A DNA stretch of 8,356 nucleotides from positions 1-8,356 of the forward strand of contig JAMORN010000064.1 of assembly GCA_027063545.1 (NCBI GenBank), read 5' to 3'. This DNA comes from a bacterium (lineage in GTDB: Bacteria; JAMORN01). Under the pieces are notes generated by a model, which was given only the letters and a program-made list of their open reading frames with translations, searched no databases and was not told where the DNA came from. A program made the position numbers and the translations under genes. Of the stretch, positions 1 through 6,573 are shown in pieces; position 1 is the stretch's first letter; every line of letters begins with the position of its first letter.

Positions 1-1300
1 ATCCTCCTGCCGCTACTGTTATAAGAGTTGCAACATATTTATTTGATAACACCTTATTTCCTGGTATAGATTCATCACTAAACAATTCTTGCCATGCAAA
101 TCTTGCAAGACGTGTTGCTGTATCAAGGGAAGTCAAAGCAAAAGCACTCACTGCTAATGTAGCAAATGTCACTAGATAAGTTTTTGGTAATTTTAAAATC
201 TCACCAAATGTTGCTATACCTGAAGCAAATACAGCTATAGGACCTTTTTGTTTAATTAATTCTATATATTCTCCATGAGTTAGATATCCTGCTGTAATAA
301 GGGCTATAACTGCTAAAAAACTTTCTATGAGCATTCCTCCATATCCAACTATTTTTGCATCACTTTCCTTATCTAATTGTTTTGATGAAGTCCCAGAAGA
401 AACAAGAGAATGAAAACCTGAAATTGCTCCACAGGCAATAGTAACAAAAAGTATTGGGAATAAATATCCTAATTTTTCATTATAAAAAGATGTAAATACC
501 GGCATCTTTATTTGTGGATTATATAATATTATTGAAATAAACCCTAATAACAAAATTGCATATAAAAGAAAAGAACTTAAAAAATCACGAGGTTGTAATA
601 AAAGCCATACTGGTAAAATAGAAGCAAATATTATATAAACTAAAATAATATATATCCAAGTATCATGGGGTAAAGATATTGGATAGCTTACTCCTAAGAA
701 TAAACCTAATACTATTAAAAATAAACCAAATATAGTTAATATACCCATTGACATTGGCTTTTTATAATTTATCAAGCCAAAAATCATAGCCAATAAAATA
801 AAGAATATTGAGGTAGAGGCTGTTTGAGGAGACGTATCAAAAGTCTTAGCAACAACAAATGTAAATACAGCTATAACAAGAACCAATGTTACCCAAACAA
901 ATATTAAAAATAAAAACTTTCCAACTTTTCCTACTTCTTTCTCAATTATATCTCCAATCGACTTACCATCATTCCTTACAGAAGCTATAAGTGCTGTAAA
1001 ATCATGAACTGCCCCCATAAATATACCACCTATTATTATCCATATAAAACCCGGTAACCATCCATAAACAATTGCTGTTACAGGACCTATAATAGGAGCT
1101 GCACCAGCTATAGATGCAAAATGATGTCCTAAAAGAATAGGCCATTTTGCAGGTACATAGTCAACATTATCTCTAAGTCTGTGAGCAGGAGTTTTTCTTG
1201 AATCATCAATATCATAATGACCCACAATAAAACTACCATATAATTTATATCCTAAAACTAATGCTATAAAAGAAAAAATTATTAAAACTAACCCACTCAT
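1..1300 (-). CDS. cstA: CstA-family carbon starvation / peptide or pyruvate carrier (C-terminus cut by window edge)
   Basis: Reading the minus strand from ATG at 1300 gives 433 residues with no stop before the window edge, so the C-terminus is missing. The protein is very hydrophobic, with many membrane segments. It shows CstA-family signatures: a GHHFASIAGAAPIIGP stretch (about residues 58-73), GAVHDF (about 96-101), and TSLDTATRLAR (390-400). The E. coli relatives CstA and BtsT (about 700 residues) are inner-membrane carriers for peptides and pyruvate; shorter family versions also exist, and I cannot tell which length this is. The substrate here is inferred only from the family. The start is supported by an AAAAAAGGAG ribosome binding site (1309-1318) about 8 nt upstream. 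It lies downstream of the pilin operon on the same strand but is separated from it by a terminator, so it is probably transcribed alone from the region at 1328-1360. Confidence 0.93.
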   Translation of the reverse strand, partial: MSGLVLIIFSFIALVLGYKLYGSFIVGHYDIDDSRKTPAHRLRDNVDYVPAKWPILLGHHFASIAGAAPIIGPVTAIVYGWLPGFIWIIIGGIFMGAVHDFTALIASVRNDGKSIGDIIEKEVGKVGKFLFLIFVWVTLVLVIAVFTFVVAKTFDTSPQTASTSIFFILLAMIFGLINYKKPMSMGILTIFGLFLIVLGLFLGVSYPISLPHDTWIYIILVYIIFASILPVWLLLQPRDFLSSFLLYAILLLGFISIILYNPQIKMPVFTSFYNEKLGYLFPILFVTIACGAISGFHSLVSSGTSSKQLDKESDAKIVGYGGMLIESFLAVIALITAGYLTHGEYIELIKQKGPIAVFASGIATFGEILKLPKTYLVTFATLAVSAFALTSLDTATRLARFAWQELFSDESIPGNKVLSNKYVATLITVAAGG

Positions 1301-1327
1301 TACTTTTTCTCCTTTTTTATGTTTTAT

Positions 1328-1347
1328 TTAGTTTATACATAAACTAA
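1328..1347 (-). promoter_or_regulatory. Perfect 9-bp inverted repeat over the putative cstA -10 region (operator candidate)
   Basis: TTAGTTTAT and ATAAACTAA are exact reverse complements separated by 2 nt. On the minus strand the palindrome contains TATAAA (1332-1337), which could be the -10 of the cstA promoter. A weak TTATTT -35 candidate (1355-1360) lies at 17-bp spacing. It ends 27 nt upstream of the cstA ATG, so a bound protein would block transcription. I do not recognise the regulator: it does not look like a cre, Fur or CRP site. The palindrome is certain; its role and the promoter are inferred. Confidence 0.5.
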
Positions 1348-1387
1348 CTCTTTAAAATAAAAATAATTATTTAAATTAGATAAATCT

Positions 1388-1430
1388 AAAAAAATTGAGG
1401 TCTAACCTTTCTTTTAGATTAGACCTCCAA
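1388..1430 (-). terminator. Rho-independent terminator of the pilin operon
   Basis: On the minus strand GAGGTCTAA (1427-1419) and TTAGACCTC (1405-1397) form a perfect 9-bp stem with a 13-nt loop. It is followed by AATTTTTTTT (1396-1388 as read on that strand). This is a classical hairpin plus T-run about 50 nt after the PilX-like stop codon. It separates the pilin transcript from cstA. The plus-strand direction has no T-run, so it is oriented for the minus strand only. Confidence 0.85.
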
Positions 1431-1477
1431 AAATATTATATTAAAAAAAAATAAGTTATAAAGAAAACAATTAAAAA

Positions 1478-3301
1478 CTAATAATATTTCGTAAGAAGCA
1501 TTATTTGAAGATCTGTTACTTTTTTAGTTTCTATTGTGGTATCTGCTACTGTTCCTCCAGAACTAGCAGCACTTCCAGTAATATCTACTAAAACACCTAA
1601 TGCCTCAAACTCCCCTAATACCGCTGGATCATATACTAAATTAAAAGTAGTAGAGGCTCCACTATTTATACCTACAGGTGTATCTCCTTTAAATATCATT
1701 GCGCCATAAAACGTTCCAGCAAAAGTATTATATTTTCCTCTATTTGATGTACTATCCCATACAAAACCCCTAAAATCTCCTTGGCCTCCAAAATTTTCTA
1801 ACTTCGCGCCATTTTTTACTATTATACCAACTCTTCCCTCCTCTTTAACATTCCAAAAATTGCTTCCTACATTTACATCTACAGGCTCATCCATAACAAA
1901 AATTATTTTTTTGCTAAAATCTCCATACTGAAAGTTCCCTATATCTTTATCTATTTTTACTACTAAAAATCCTCCATTATCATTCAAAGAACCATTAATA
2001 TGAAATGTCTTACCATTCAATGTGGCGACTCCATCATCTGCTAAATCTTCCCAAAAAGAAGGCCCAAAATTATTTTTTAAAGTATTATTATAAAAATTTG
2101 GATCTCCAGATTGTGCATCCAAATCAGATAAAGAAAAATTTATTGTTAAATTATCTATATTGGCACTTGCTTCTTCCTCTTCTTGAGTATCTATTCCTAT
2201 TTCATCAGGTGTAGGCACATCAATAGATGCATTATTTTCTGCAACCGCTCCATCAGTTAAAATTAAATATCCCTTATTATTAGACTCATCTGTTGCAAAT
2301 CTAACAACTCCTCCATCTTTTGTTAAAGTATTATTCCAATTTACCACATCAGTATTTATTTCTAATGTATCTCCATATGAAGTTATTGTACTCATATCAA
2401 AAGGATTCCCTCCAATATATCCATATTTCCTGAAAATTATAGAACCATTAAAACTTTTAAAACCACCTACTAAATATGCATTTGTTTTAAAATCTACTAA
2501 TACATCAACAATAACTTTCCCTCCTATATAAAAATATTGAGCTGTATCAGAAAGTGTTAATCCTGAATTTAATATAACATCTCCTGGAATGTAAACATTT
2601 CCTGTTATAGTTGTATTTTGATCTATTTTAATGTCATTTGTTTGATTTACAACTTTTACATCTCCATAAATTATAGAACCTTGATTAAAAGTAGCCTCCC
2701 CTTCACAATATATATCACCTTGAACATTCCAAGCGGGATCCATATGCTCTATAGGACCTTGAGAATAAAAAGCATGTCTTACAGCAGTACCTCTTAGACT
2801 ATTATTTGCTATTTTCATAAATGTATCCCAGCCCTCAATTCTATAAATAGCAAACATAGTCTTTTTAGAATTCTCTGGTCCATAACCTATAACCTTTACT
2901 TTTACTAATGAATTTGTTCTATCCACTTCCAATATTGCAAATTTAAATTTTTGAATATTAGAAAGCTGAACTTCTGTGGCTCCTAGTTCATTTGTAGTCC
3001 AAGCCCATGTAAAATCTCCAATATTACTTGAACCACTATACCATAAAGTATCACTAAAAGAAGACATCAGATTCATCATTTGATCAGGATTCTGATTTAC
3101 CAATTCTTTAAACCAATCTAAAGCACTTTCTGCTGCTTCTTCAGCTGTCTTTTTTTGATAAAAATCTCCTTGAATTTGTATATCTTTATTTGATAAATAT
3201 AATATAGTCCCCCCCAATAATAAACTTACAAATATAAATGTAAGTACTACCATTAAAACATAACCTTCTCTACTCTTAGTTCTCTGAAATATATTTTTCA
3301 T
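1478..3301 (-). CDS. PilX/GspK-like minor (pseudo)pilin with large beta-rich ectodomain
   Basis: A 607-residue protein, the last gene of the pilin operon, ending in TAG. Its short basic leader ends in R-E-G13, followed by a single hydrophobic helix (Y14 to about Y35), as in a class III signal peptide cut after Gly13. Mature position +5 is Val18 rather than the Glu of most pilins; PilX-type N-termini and GspK pseudopilins share this absence. TAEEAAESALDWFKEL (52-67) resembles the AAEAAL stretch that follows the helix in PilX proteins. Residues about 190-300 are short Gly-spaced beta strands (GDIYCEG, GDVKV, GNVYIPGDV), suggesting a beta-solenoid; 485-560 are Gly-rich and resemble PilX C-terminal regions. 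There is one Cys (C199). A run of seven G covers codons 29-31. The start is supported by AAGGGGG about 9 nt upstream, 22 nt after the preceding gene. Likely role: tip subunit of a pilus or secretion pseudopilus. Alternative: a GspK homologue proper. Confidence 0.75.
   Translation of the reverse strand: MKNIFQRTKSREGYVLMVVLTFIFVSLLLGGTILYLSNKDIQIQGDFYQKKTAEEAAESALDWFKELVNQNPDQMMNLMSSFSDTLWYSGSSNIGDFTWAWTTNELGATEVQLSNIQKFKFAILEVDRTNSLVKVKVIGYGPENSKKTMFAIYRIEGWDTFMKIANNSLRGTAVRHAFYSQGPIEHMDPAWNVQGDIYCEGEATFNQGSIIYGDVKVVNQTNDIKIDQNTTITGNVYIPGDVILNSGLTLSDTAQYFYIGGKVIVDVLVDFKTNAYLVGGFKSFNGSIIFRKYGYIGGNPFDMSTITSYGDTLEINTDVVNWNNTLTKDGGVVRFATDESNNKGYLILTDGAVAENNASIDVPTPDEIGIDTQEEEEASANIDNLTINFSLSDLDAQSGDPNFYNNTLKNNFGPSFWEDLADDGVATLNGKTFHINGSLNDNGGFLVVKIDKDIGNFQYGDFSKKIIFVMDEPVDVNVGSNFWNVKEEGRVGIIVKNGAKLENFGGQGDFRGFVWDSTSNRGKYNTFAGTFYGAMIFKGDTPVGINSGASTTFNLVYDPAVLGEFEALGVLVDITGSAASSGGTVADTTIETKKVTDLQIMLLTKYY
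3209..3215 (-). repeat. G7 homopolymer tract in the PilX-like gene
   Basis: Seven consecutive G on the coding strand at codons 29-31 (L29-G30-G31), within the N-terminal transmembrane helix. Loss of one G leads to an in-frame stop about 30 codons later; gain of one G gives a stop ten codons on. Either way essentially the whole ectodomain is lost. Runs of seven G are unexpected in DNA this AT-rich. Confidence 0.9.
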
Positions 3302-3323
3302 CTCTTCATCCCCCTTATTTTTT

Positions 3324-5618
3324 TTATTTATTATAATTACTTAATGTTATCCCCACACCGCAATCAGGAATTGCTGAAAAAAATGTAAATTTAATATAAT
3401 GATGATCTGCTTGTGGTCCAATTAAAAATATATACCAATCAGGACCTCCTGTTGCAGATGAAATTAAAGTACCACTTCCATCTGGTGAATACCATTCTAC
3501 TTGTACTTTTGGTATTTGAGCACCATTACTATTAAATTCTATTTTCCAAAATGGATTCCAATAAGGGTTTCCTTCGCCTGGATAAGATTTAGCCCATACA
3601 TATAATTCATTGCTAGTATTTACATCTGTTGGATATATAATATACTCTGTATTACAATCCCACTCCCTACATTTACATTTATCCGAGCCATCAGCACCAA
3701 GATAATGATCCCATGTAGCACAACCTCCTCCACCACCTGCTATATCAAAATTCGCTGTAATATTCATATCTCTATTCATTACTATAGTTAAAGGATTATT
3801 AGTTGCTGTAGTATCTCCACTCCATCCGGAAAAAGTATAACCAGTGTTAGGAGTTGCAGTTATAGTAACAGATGTCCCTTTTTTATAAGTACCACTTGCT
3901 GGATCAACACTACCATAGCTAGCATCTGGAGATACTGTTACATTTAAACTATAGGCCGGACAACCATTATAGTCAGCTGTTCCTGGATCATTTGGACACT
4001 CATCACAAGCATCTCCTATTCCATCTCCATCTGTATCTTCTTGATTTGGATTAGCATCATTAGGACAATTATCGCAAAGATCCCCCACATCATCATTATC
4101 TGCATCAGCCTGATCAGCATTAGAAACATCAGCACAATTATCACACACATCACCTACCCCATCACCATCTGTATCTGTTTGATTAGGATCATAATCTTCA
4201 GGACAAACATCACAAGCATCTCCAATACCATCATTATCCTGATCCTCCTGATCTGGATTGGCTACATTAGAACAATTATCTGTAGAATCAGGAACTCCAT
4301 CATTATCAGCATCTGCAACTCCAATACTTCCTGAACCTGCCCCAGAAGTATCAGGAGACAATCCTGAAGAACTAATACCACTTCCTGATAAATCAGGTGT
4401 TACTCCATTTTGAGGCACAGGAATTACAATAGAGAATAATCTCCTTTCGAATTTATCATTAAATGCTAGCTGAATATTTCCTATTTTAAAAGTATCATTT
4501 AAAACCTTATTTAATTCTCTTCTTGTTCTAGCTAAAATTGAAACCTTTATTGCTCTTACAAATGGCTTTGCTGCACTCCAAGAGCTATAACCTAATTGAG
4601 ATAATGTAGTATCTTCTGTAATATATTTATTAAGTTCATCACCAACCCAGTAATATCTTCCCAAACTTTTCTCTACAACCACTATATCTTTCATATAAAA
4701 AGTAGGAGTTACCACATCATTATTGTTAAAAGTAAATCCTAAATACATATCTGCTGTGGTATCCGCTGTAAAATAGAAATCTATCTTAATAAAATTTGTA
4801 TCTAAATAATAAATAGATGCTATCTTCTTATAAAAACTTGCTGTTGTTGTCCATAATCCTAAACTTAAATCTTCATAAGTTGCACTAGAATCTTTATCAC
4901 TTAATTTATCTTTTGCTATATAAAATTTTACATAATACTTAGCACCTGCTTTTAATTTTAACACATTATTTGTATATAATATACTAGAACCATCTATGTA
5001 TTGTTTATAATTAATCTGTCCTGTAGAAGTAATTGTTAAATGCCCCTTTAAAGGATTCCAAAACCAATCACTTGAAACTGTAGAATTTCCTGTTTTTACC
5101 ATGGTATCATTAGATCCCAATATACCAAACTCTACTTGAAAAGCTTCAACATTTCTAACTAATGTGTAAGGAGTTCTGCCTTTATATGCATGCTTTATAG
5201 TTCTAGTTGCTGGATCATAATAAAAAGCCTCTGCTATAATAGTGTCTGGACTTCCATTCGAATTTAAACGTAAATATCTAATAGCTAAACTATCCCCTCT
5301 AGAAGCTTGTGTTGTAAAATCGTATTCTCTTACTTCAAAAGAGCTTCCATCAGATAAAACAACTCCTGGATATACCCCTTTTACTATTGTCCCAGCACTA
5401 TCATACATATAAGTTTTATAACCTGTATTTGATATTCTTTTTGCCAAAAAATTTATTGCATCTCTTGCATCCTCAACAGTAGTTTGAGAAATAGTTTGCT
5501 CCAAAAATCTCTTATTAGAATAAAAAAATGCTTGTAAAACAGCAGCTACCACTATAAAGGATAAAAAAGCATAAATTAAAAGTTCAATTAAAGTAACTCC
5601 TTTTTTAAATTTTTTCAT
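3324..5618 (-). CDS. PilW/GspJ-like minor pilin fused to TSP3 repeats, InlB-type repeat and Cys domain (putative tip adhesin)
   Basis: A 764-residue protein whose ATG overlaps the preceding stop (ATGA), with AGGAG 7 nt upstream. The leader MKKFKKG7 precedes V8-TLIE12, a canonical prepilin peptidase site with Glu at +5, then a hydrophobic helix (8-33). Residues about 40-165 and 318-400 ([26 protein letters not shown]) look like the two halves of a PilW-type globular domain. Between them, about 170-315, is an extra beta-rich segment of unclear family, possibly a jelly roll. After a Ser/Gly/Pro linker (404-433) come thrombospondin type 3 calcium-binding repeats (436-553, ten Cys), then a divergent InlB B-repeat-like domain (about 556-625, ending FSGWSGD...MNITANF). 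A Gly5 linker follows, then a C-terminal domain (633-764, five Cys). PilW proteins are usually roughly 200-400 residues, so this one is greatly extended. Cys occur only from residue 449 on. Likely an exported, calcium- and disulfide-stabilised adhesin at a pilus tip; the binding partner is unknown. Confidence 0.85.
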   Translation of the reverse strand: MKKFKKGVTLIELLIYAFLSFIVVAAVLQAFFYSNKRFLEQTISQTTVEDARDAINFLAKRISNTGYKTYMYDSAGTIVKGVYPGVVLSDGSSFEVREYDFTTQASRGDSLAIRYLRLNSNGSPDTIIAEAFYYDPATRTIKHAYKGRTPYTLVRNVEAFQVEFGILGSNDTMVKTGNSTVSSDWFWNPLKGHLTITSTGQINYKQYIDGSSILYTNNVLKLKAGAKYYVKFYIAKDKLSDKDSSATYEDLSLGLWTTTASFYKKIASIYYLDTNFIKIDFYFTADTTADMYLGFTFNNNDVVTPTFYMKDIVVVEKSLGRYYWVGDELNKYITEDTTLSQLGYSSWSAAKPFVRAIKVSILARTRRELNKVLNDTFKIGNIQLAFNDKFERRLFSIVIPVPQNGVTPDLSGSGISSSGLSPDTSGAGSGSIGVADADNDGVPDSTDNCSNVANPDQEDQDNDGIGDACDVCPEDYDPNQTDTDGDGVGDVCDNCADVSNADQADADNDDVGDLCDNCPNDANPNQEDTDGDGIGDACDECPNDPGTADYNGCPAYSLNVTVSPDASYGSVDPASGTYKKGTSVTITATPNTGYTFSGWSGDTTATNNPLTIVMNRDMNITANFDIAGGGGGCATWDHYLGADGSDKCKCREWDCNTEYIIYPTDVNTSNELYVWAKSYPGEGNPYWNPFWKIEFNSNGAQIPKVQVEWYSPDGSGTLISSATGGPDWYIFLIGPQADHHYIKFTFFSAIPDCGVGITLSNYNK
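3960..4313 (-). repeat. Coding tandem repeat: thrombospondin type 3, 23-residue (69-bp) units
   Basis: Four complete 23-residue units (residues 436-458, 459-481, 482-504, 505-527) and a degenerate fifth (528-553). Each begins D-x-D-x-D-x-V/I-x-D and most carry C-D-x-C, with a spacer ending N-P-x-Q or similar. Acidic residues of DxDxDG type coordinate calcium in TSP3 domains. The units are exact in length but diverged in sequence, so this is an older array, although 69-bp periodicity still allows recombination to change copy number. Confidence 0.9.
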
Positions 5619-6043
5619 CGTACAACTCCTGTGAGGGTTATGGTTTTCTTATTATAAGCACCAGTCCCCCCCTGATACCATTCTATAGTCACTGTTATTC
5701 TTTTAGCTATACTACTAGTTGATAAAGGAGTAATTTGAATTATTCTAATAAAAGTTTTTCCTGAAACTCTTACTGTATCAACAATAGGAGAGGTAGTAGC
5801 CTCAATACCCTCAGCTCCTATACCTCTATATGAAGCTATTGTTGATTTAGCTAAATCTGTAGCTAATTCTGTTCTATAACTCATTTCTATAAATTTATAT
5901 CCTGCAACCTCCATAAGGAGAGCTTGAGATAATGCCAAAGCGAAAATTACCATAGCCACTAAAAGCTCTAATAAAGAAGCTCCTTTTAATCTCTTATTTT
6001 TTATCTTATTACATAATATATTAAATCTCTCAGCCAAAAACAT
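5615..6043 (-). CDS. PilV/GspI-like minor prepilin
   Basis: A 142-residue protein, first in the operon. The leader of 21 residues ends R-L-K-G21, followed by A22-SLLE26[17 protein letters not shown], a standard class III (prepilin peptidase) signal with Glu at +5 and a hydrophobic helix, then a small globular part of about 95 residues. Length and position fit a PilV- or GspI-type minor subunit. ATG at 6043 is chosen because GGAGG (6055-6051) lies 7 nt upstream; the in-frame GTG at 6049 leaves only 1 nt. Its TGA overlaps the next ATG, implying translational coupling with the PilW-like gene. A run of seven G covers Q124-G126. The gene family cannot be fixed further, because prepilins of this size share little beyond the N-terminus. 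Confidence 0.85.
   Translation of the reverse strand: MFLAERFNILCNKIKNKRLKGASLLELLVAMVIFALALSQALLMEVAGYKFIEMSYRTELATDLAKSTIASYRGIGAEGIEATTSPIVDTVRVSGKTFIRIIQITPLSTSSIAKRITVTIEWYQGGTGAYNKKTITLTGVVR
5666..5672 (-). repeat. G7 homopolymer tract in the PilV-like gene
   Basis: Seven consecutive G on the coding strand spanning the end of Q124 and G125-G126. Six or eight G would each bring a stop within about ten codons. That shortens the protein slightly and ends translation before the ATGA overlap, so expression of the downstream PilW-like gene could also fall. Confidence 0.9.
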
Positions 6044-6075
6044 AAACACGCCTCCTTTATATCCTTTCTAAATAT

Positions 6076-6104
6076 ATTATAAATTTATATATATAGGAAT
6101 TCAA
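6076..6104 (-). promoter_or_regulatory. Promoter of the pilin operon
   Basis: On the minus strand TTGAAT (6104-6099) and TATAAT (6081-6076) are separated by exactly 17 bp. The -10 matches the sigma70 consensus fully and the -35 in four of six positions. Transcription would start near 6069, giving a leader of about 26 nt that carries AAAGGAGG before the ATG. Confidence 0.75.
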
Positions 6105-6135
6105 TAGAAAATTCTAATATAGATATATTTTTTGA

Positions 6136-6163
6136 ATTAATATTGAACTTTATTAATATTGAA
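6136..6163. repeat. Paired 12-bp direct repeats upstream of the pilin promoter
   Basis: ATTAATATTGAA occurs at 6136-6147 and again at 6152-6163, identical, with a 16-bp period. They lie about 32-60 bp upstream of the pilin -35. This position suits an activator site or an AT-rich UP-like element. No regulator is recognised. Confidence 0.5.
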
Positions 6164-6192
6164 TTTAAAAGAAATTATAATTAAAAAAATAA

Positions 6193-6265
6193 TAGCGGCG
6201 TTGGGACTCGAACCCAAGACCCAGGGATTATGATTCCCTTGCTCTACCAACTGAGCTACGCCGCC
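6193..6265 (-). tRNA. tRNA-Met (anticodon CAU, elongator type)
   Basis: A 73-nt cloverleaf folds fully: acceptor GGCGGCG with CGCCGCU, D-stem GCUC/GAGC, anticodon stem AGGGA/UCCCU with loop AUCAUAA, variable loop GGGUC, and T-arm UUGGG-UUCGAGU-CCCAA. The discriminator is A73. The anticodon is CAU. Initiator type is disfavoured because 1-72 can pair (as G-U) and the anticodon stem ends in A-U rather than three G-C pairs. Isoleucine-2 type is disfavoured because positions 4-69 and 5-68 are G-C rather than the C-G typical of lysidine-modified tRNA. CCA is not encoded. Odd points are the G1-U72 wobble and A32. It lies upstream of the pilin operon on the same strand. Confidence 0.93.
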
Positions 6266-6297
6266 ATCCTAATAACAATCTCAACTTCTAGTACAGA

Positions 6298-6326
6298 AAT
6301 ATAATTTTTAAAATTGATTTTTTCAA
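6298..6326 (-). promoter_or_regulatory. Promoter of tRNA-Met
   Basis: On the minus strand TTGAAA (6326-6321) and TATATT (6303-6298) are separated by 17 bp. The predicted start near 6291 leaves a leader of about 25 nt before the tRNA 5' end. Both hexamers are near consensus. Confidence 0.65.
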
Positions 6327-6344
6327 GATTTTCAATATATAAAA

Positions 6345-6364
6345 AATAGTTAAAAATAACTATT
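6345..6364. repeat. Perfect 8-bp inverted repeat with 4-nt loop
   Basis: AATAGTTA and TAACTATT are exact reverse complements around AAAA. It lies between the tRNA promoter and the nrdD regulatory region. It is too AT-rich and lacks the T-run to be a good terminator; a protein-binding site is possible. Function unknown. Confidence 0.35.
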
Positions 6365-6372
6365 ACATTAAG

Positions 6373-6390
6373 TTGTGAATTTAATCATAA
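6373..6390. promoter_or_regulatory. Rex- or CRP/FNR-like palindrome in the tRNA-nrdD intergenic region
   Basis: TTGTGA-ATTTAA-TCATAA: the left arm is a full TTGTGA(A) half-site, and the right arm differs from the perfect inverted copy by one base in the TTGTGA-N6-TCACAA reading. Rex (NADH/NAD sensor; TTGTGAA-N4-TTCACAA) and CRP/FNR-type regulators use such sites. It is about 85 bp upstream of the putative nrdD -35, which suits activation by a CRP-type protein better than Rex repression. Weak call. Confidence 0.3.
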
Positions 6391-6417
6391 CCATATCTTA
6401 TTAATTACTAAATATTT

Positions 6418-6433
6418 ATACTATATATAGTAT
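6418..6433 (+). promoter_or_regulatory. NrdR box 1
   Basis: ATACTATATATAGTAT, a perfect 16-bp palindrome matching the NrdR consensus core (acaCwAtATaTwGtgt) at C-w-A-T-A-T-A-T-w-G. NrdR is the ATP-cone repressor of ribonucleotide reductase genes, and this box lies upstream of nrdD. It pairs with the box at 6450. Confidence 0.75.
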
Positions 6434-6449
6434 TATTTATAAAAAAATA

Positions 6450-6465
6450 CCACAATATATAGTAA
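6450..6465 (+). promoter_or_regulatory. NrdR box 2
   Basis: CCACAATATATAGTAA keeps the NrdR core CAATATATAG with imperfect flanks. Its start is 32 bp from that of box 1, about three helical turns, as expected for cooperative NrdR binding on one face of the DNA. Confidence 0.72.
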
Positions 6466-6473
6466 TAAAATGT

Positions 6474-6502
6474 TTGACTTTTCTATTTTTTGTTTTTATT
6501 TA
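6474..6502 (+). promoter_or_regulatory. Putative nrdD promoter
   Basis: TTGACT (6474-6479) and TATTTA (6497-6502) at 17-bp spacing, starting 8 bp after NrdR box 2. The leader would be about 65 nt. The -10 is imperfect, and other AT-rich hexamers nearby, including ones within the NrdR boxes, could serve instead. Confidence 0.5.
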
Positions 6503-6573
6503 TTTATTTTATCTAATACAGGTACTAAAAATTATAGCAAACTATAAATAGCTAAAAATCAAGGAGATATAGT

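Noticed and set aside
2005-2214. Plus-strand 69-codon open frame
   Set aside because: Antisense to the PilX-like gene, with no ribosome binding site and no recognisable features.
3960-4313. 69-bp periodicity as a possible CRISPR or noncoding repeat array
   Set aside because: Units are diverged at the DNA level, have no spacer/repeat structure, and encode typical TSP3 calcium-binding repeats in frame.
4041-4334. Plus-strand open frame rich in Ile and Thr
   Set aside because: It is the antisense image of the Asp-rich TSP3 repeats (GAT/GAC codons read backwards); it has no ribosome binding site and a biased composition.
6044-6049. GTG at 6049 as start of the PilV-like gene
   Set aside because: GGAGG is only 1 nt from this GTG but 7 nt from the ATG at 6043, so the ATG is the better start.
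6193-6265. Initiator tRNA or tRNA-Ile2 (lysidine) identity for the CAU tRNA
   Set aside because: The anticodon stem lacks the three G-C pairs next to the loop seen in initiators, and 4-69/5-68 are G-C rather than the C-G pairs typical of tRNA-Ile2.
6345-6364. The inverted repeat as a transcription terminator
   Set aside because: The stem is only 8 bp, almost all A-T, with no following T-run in either direction.
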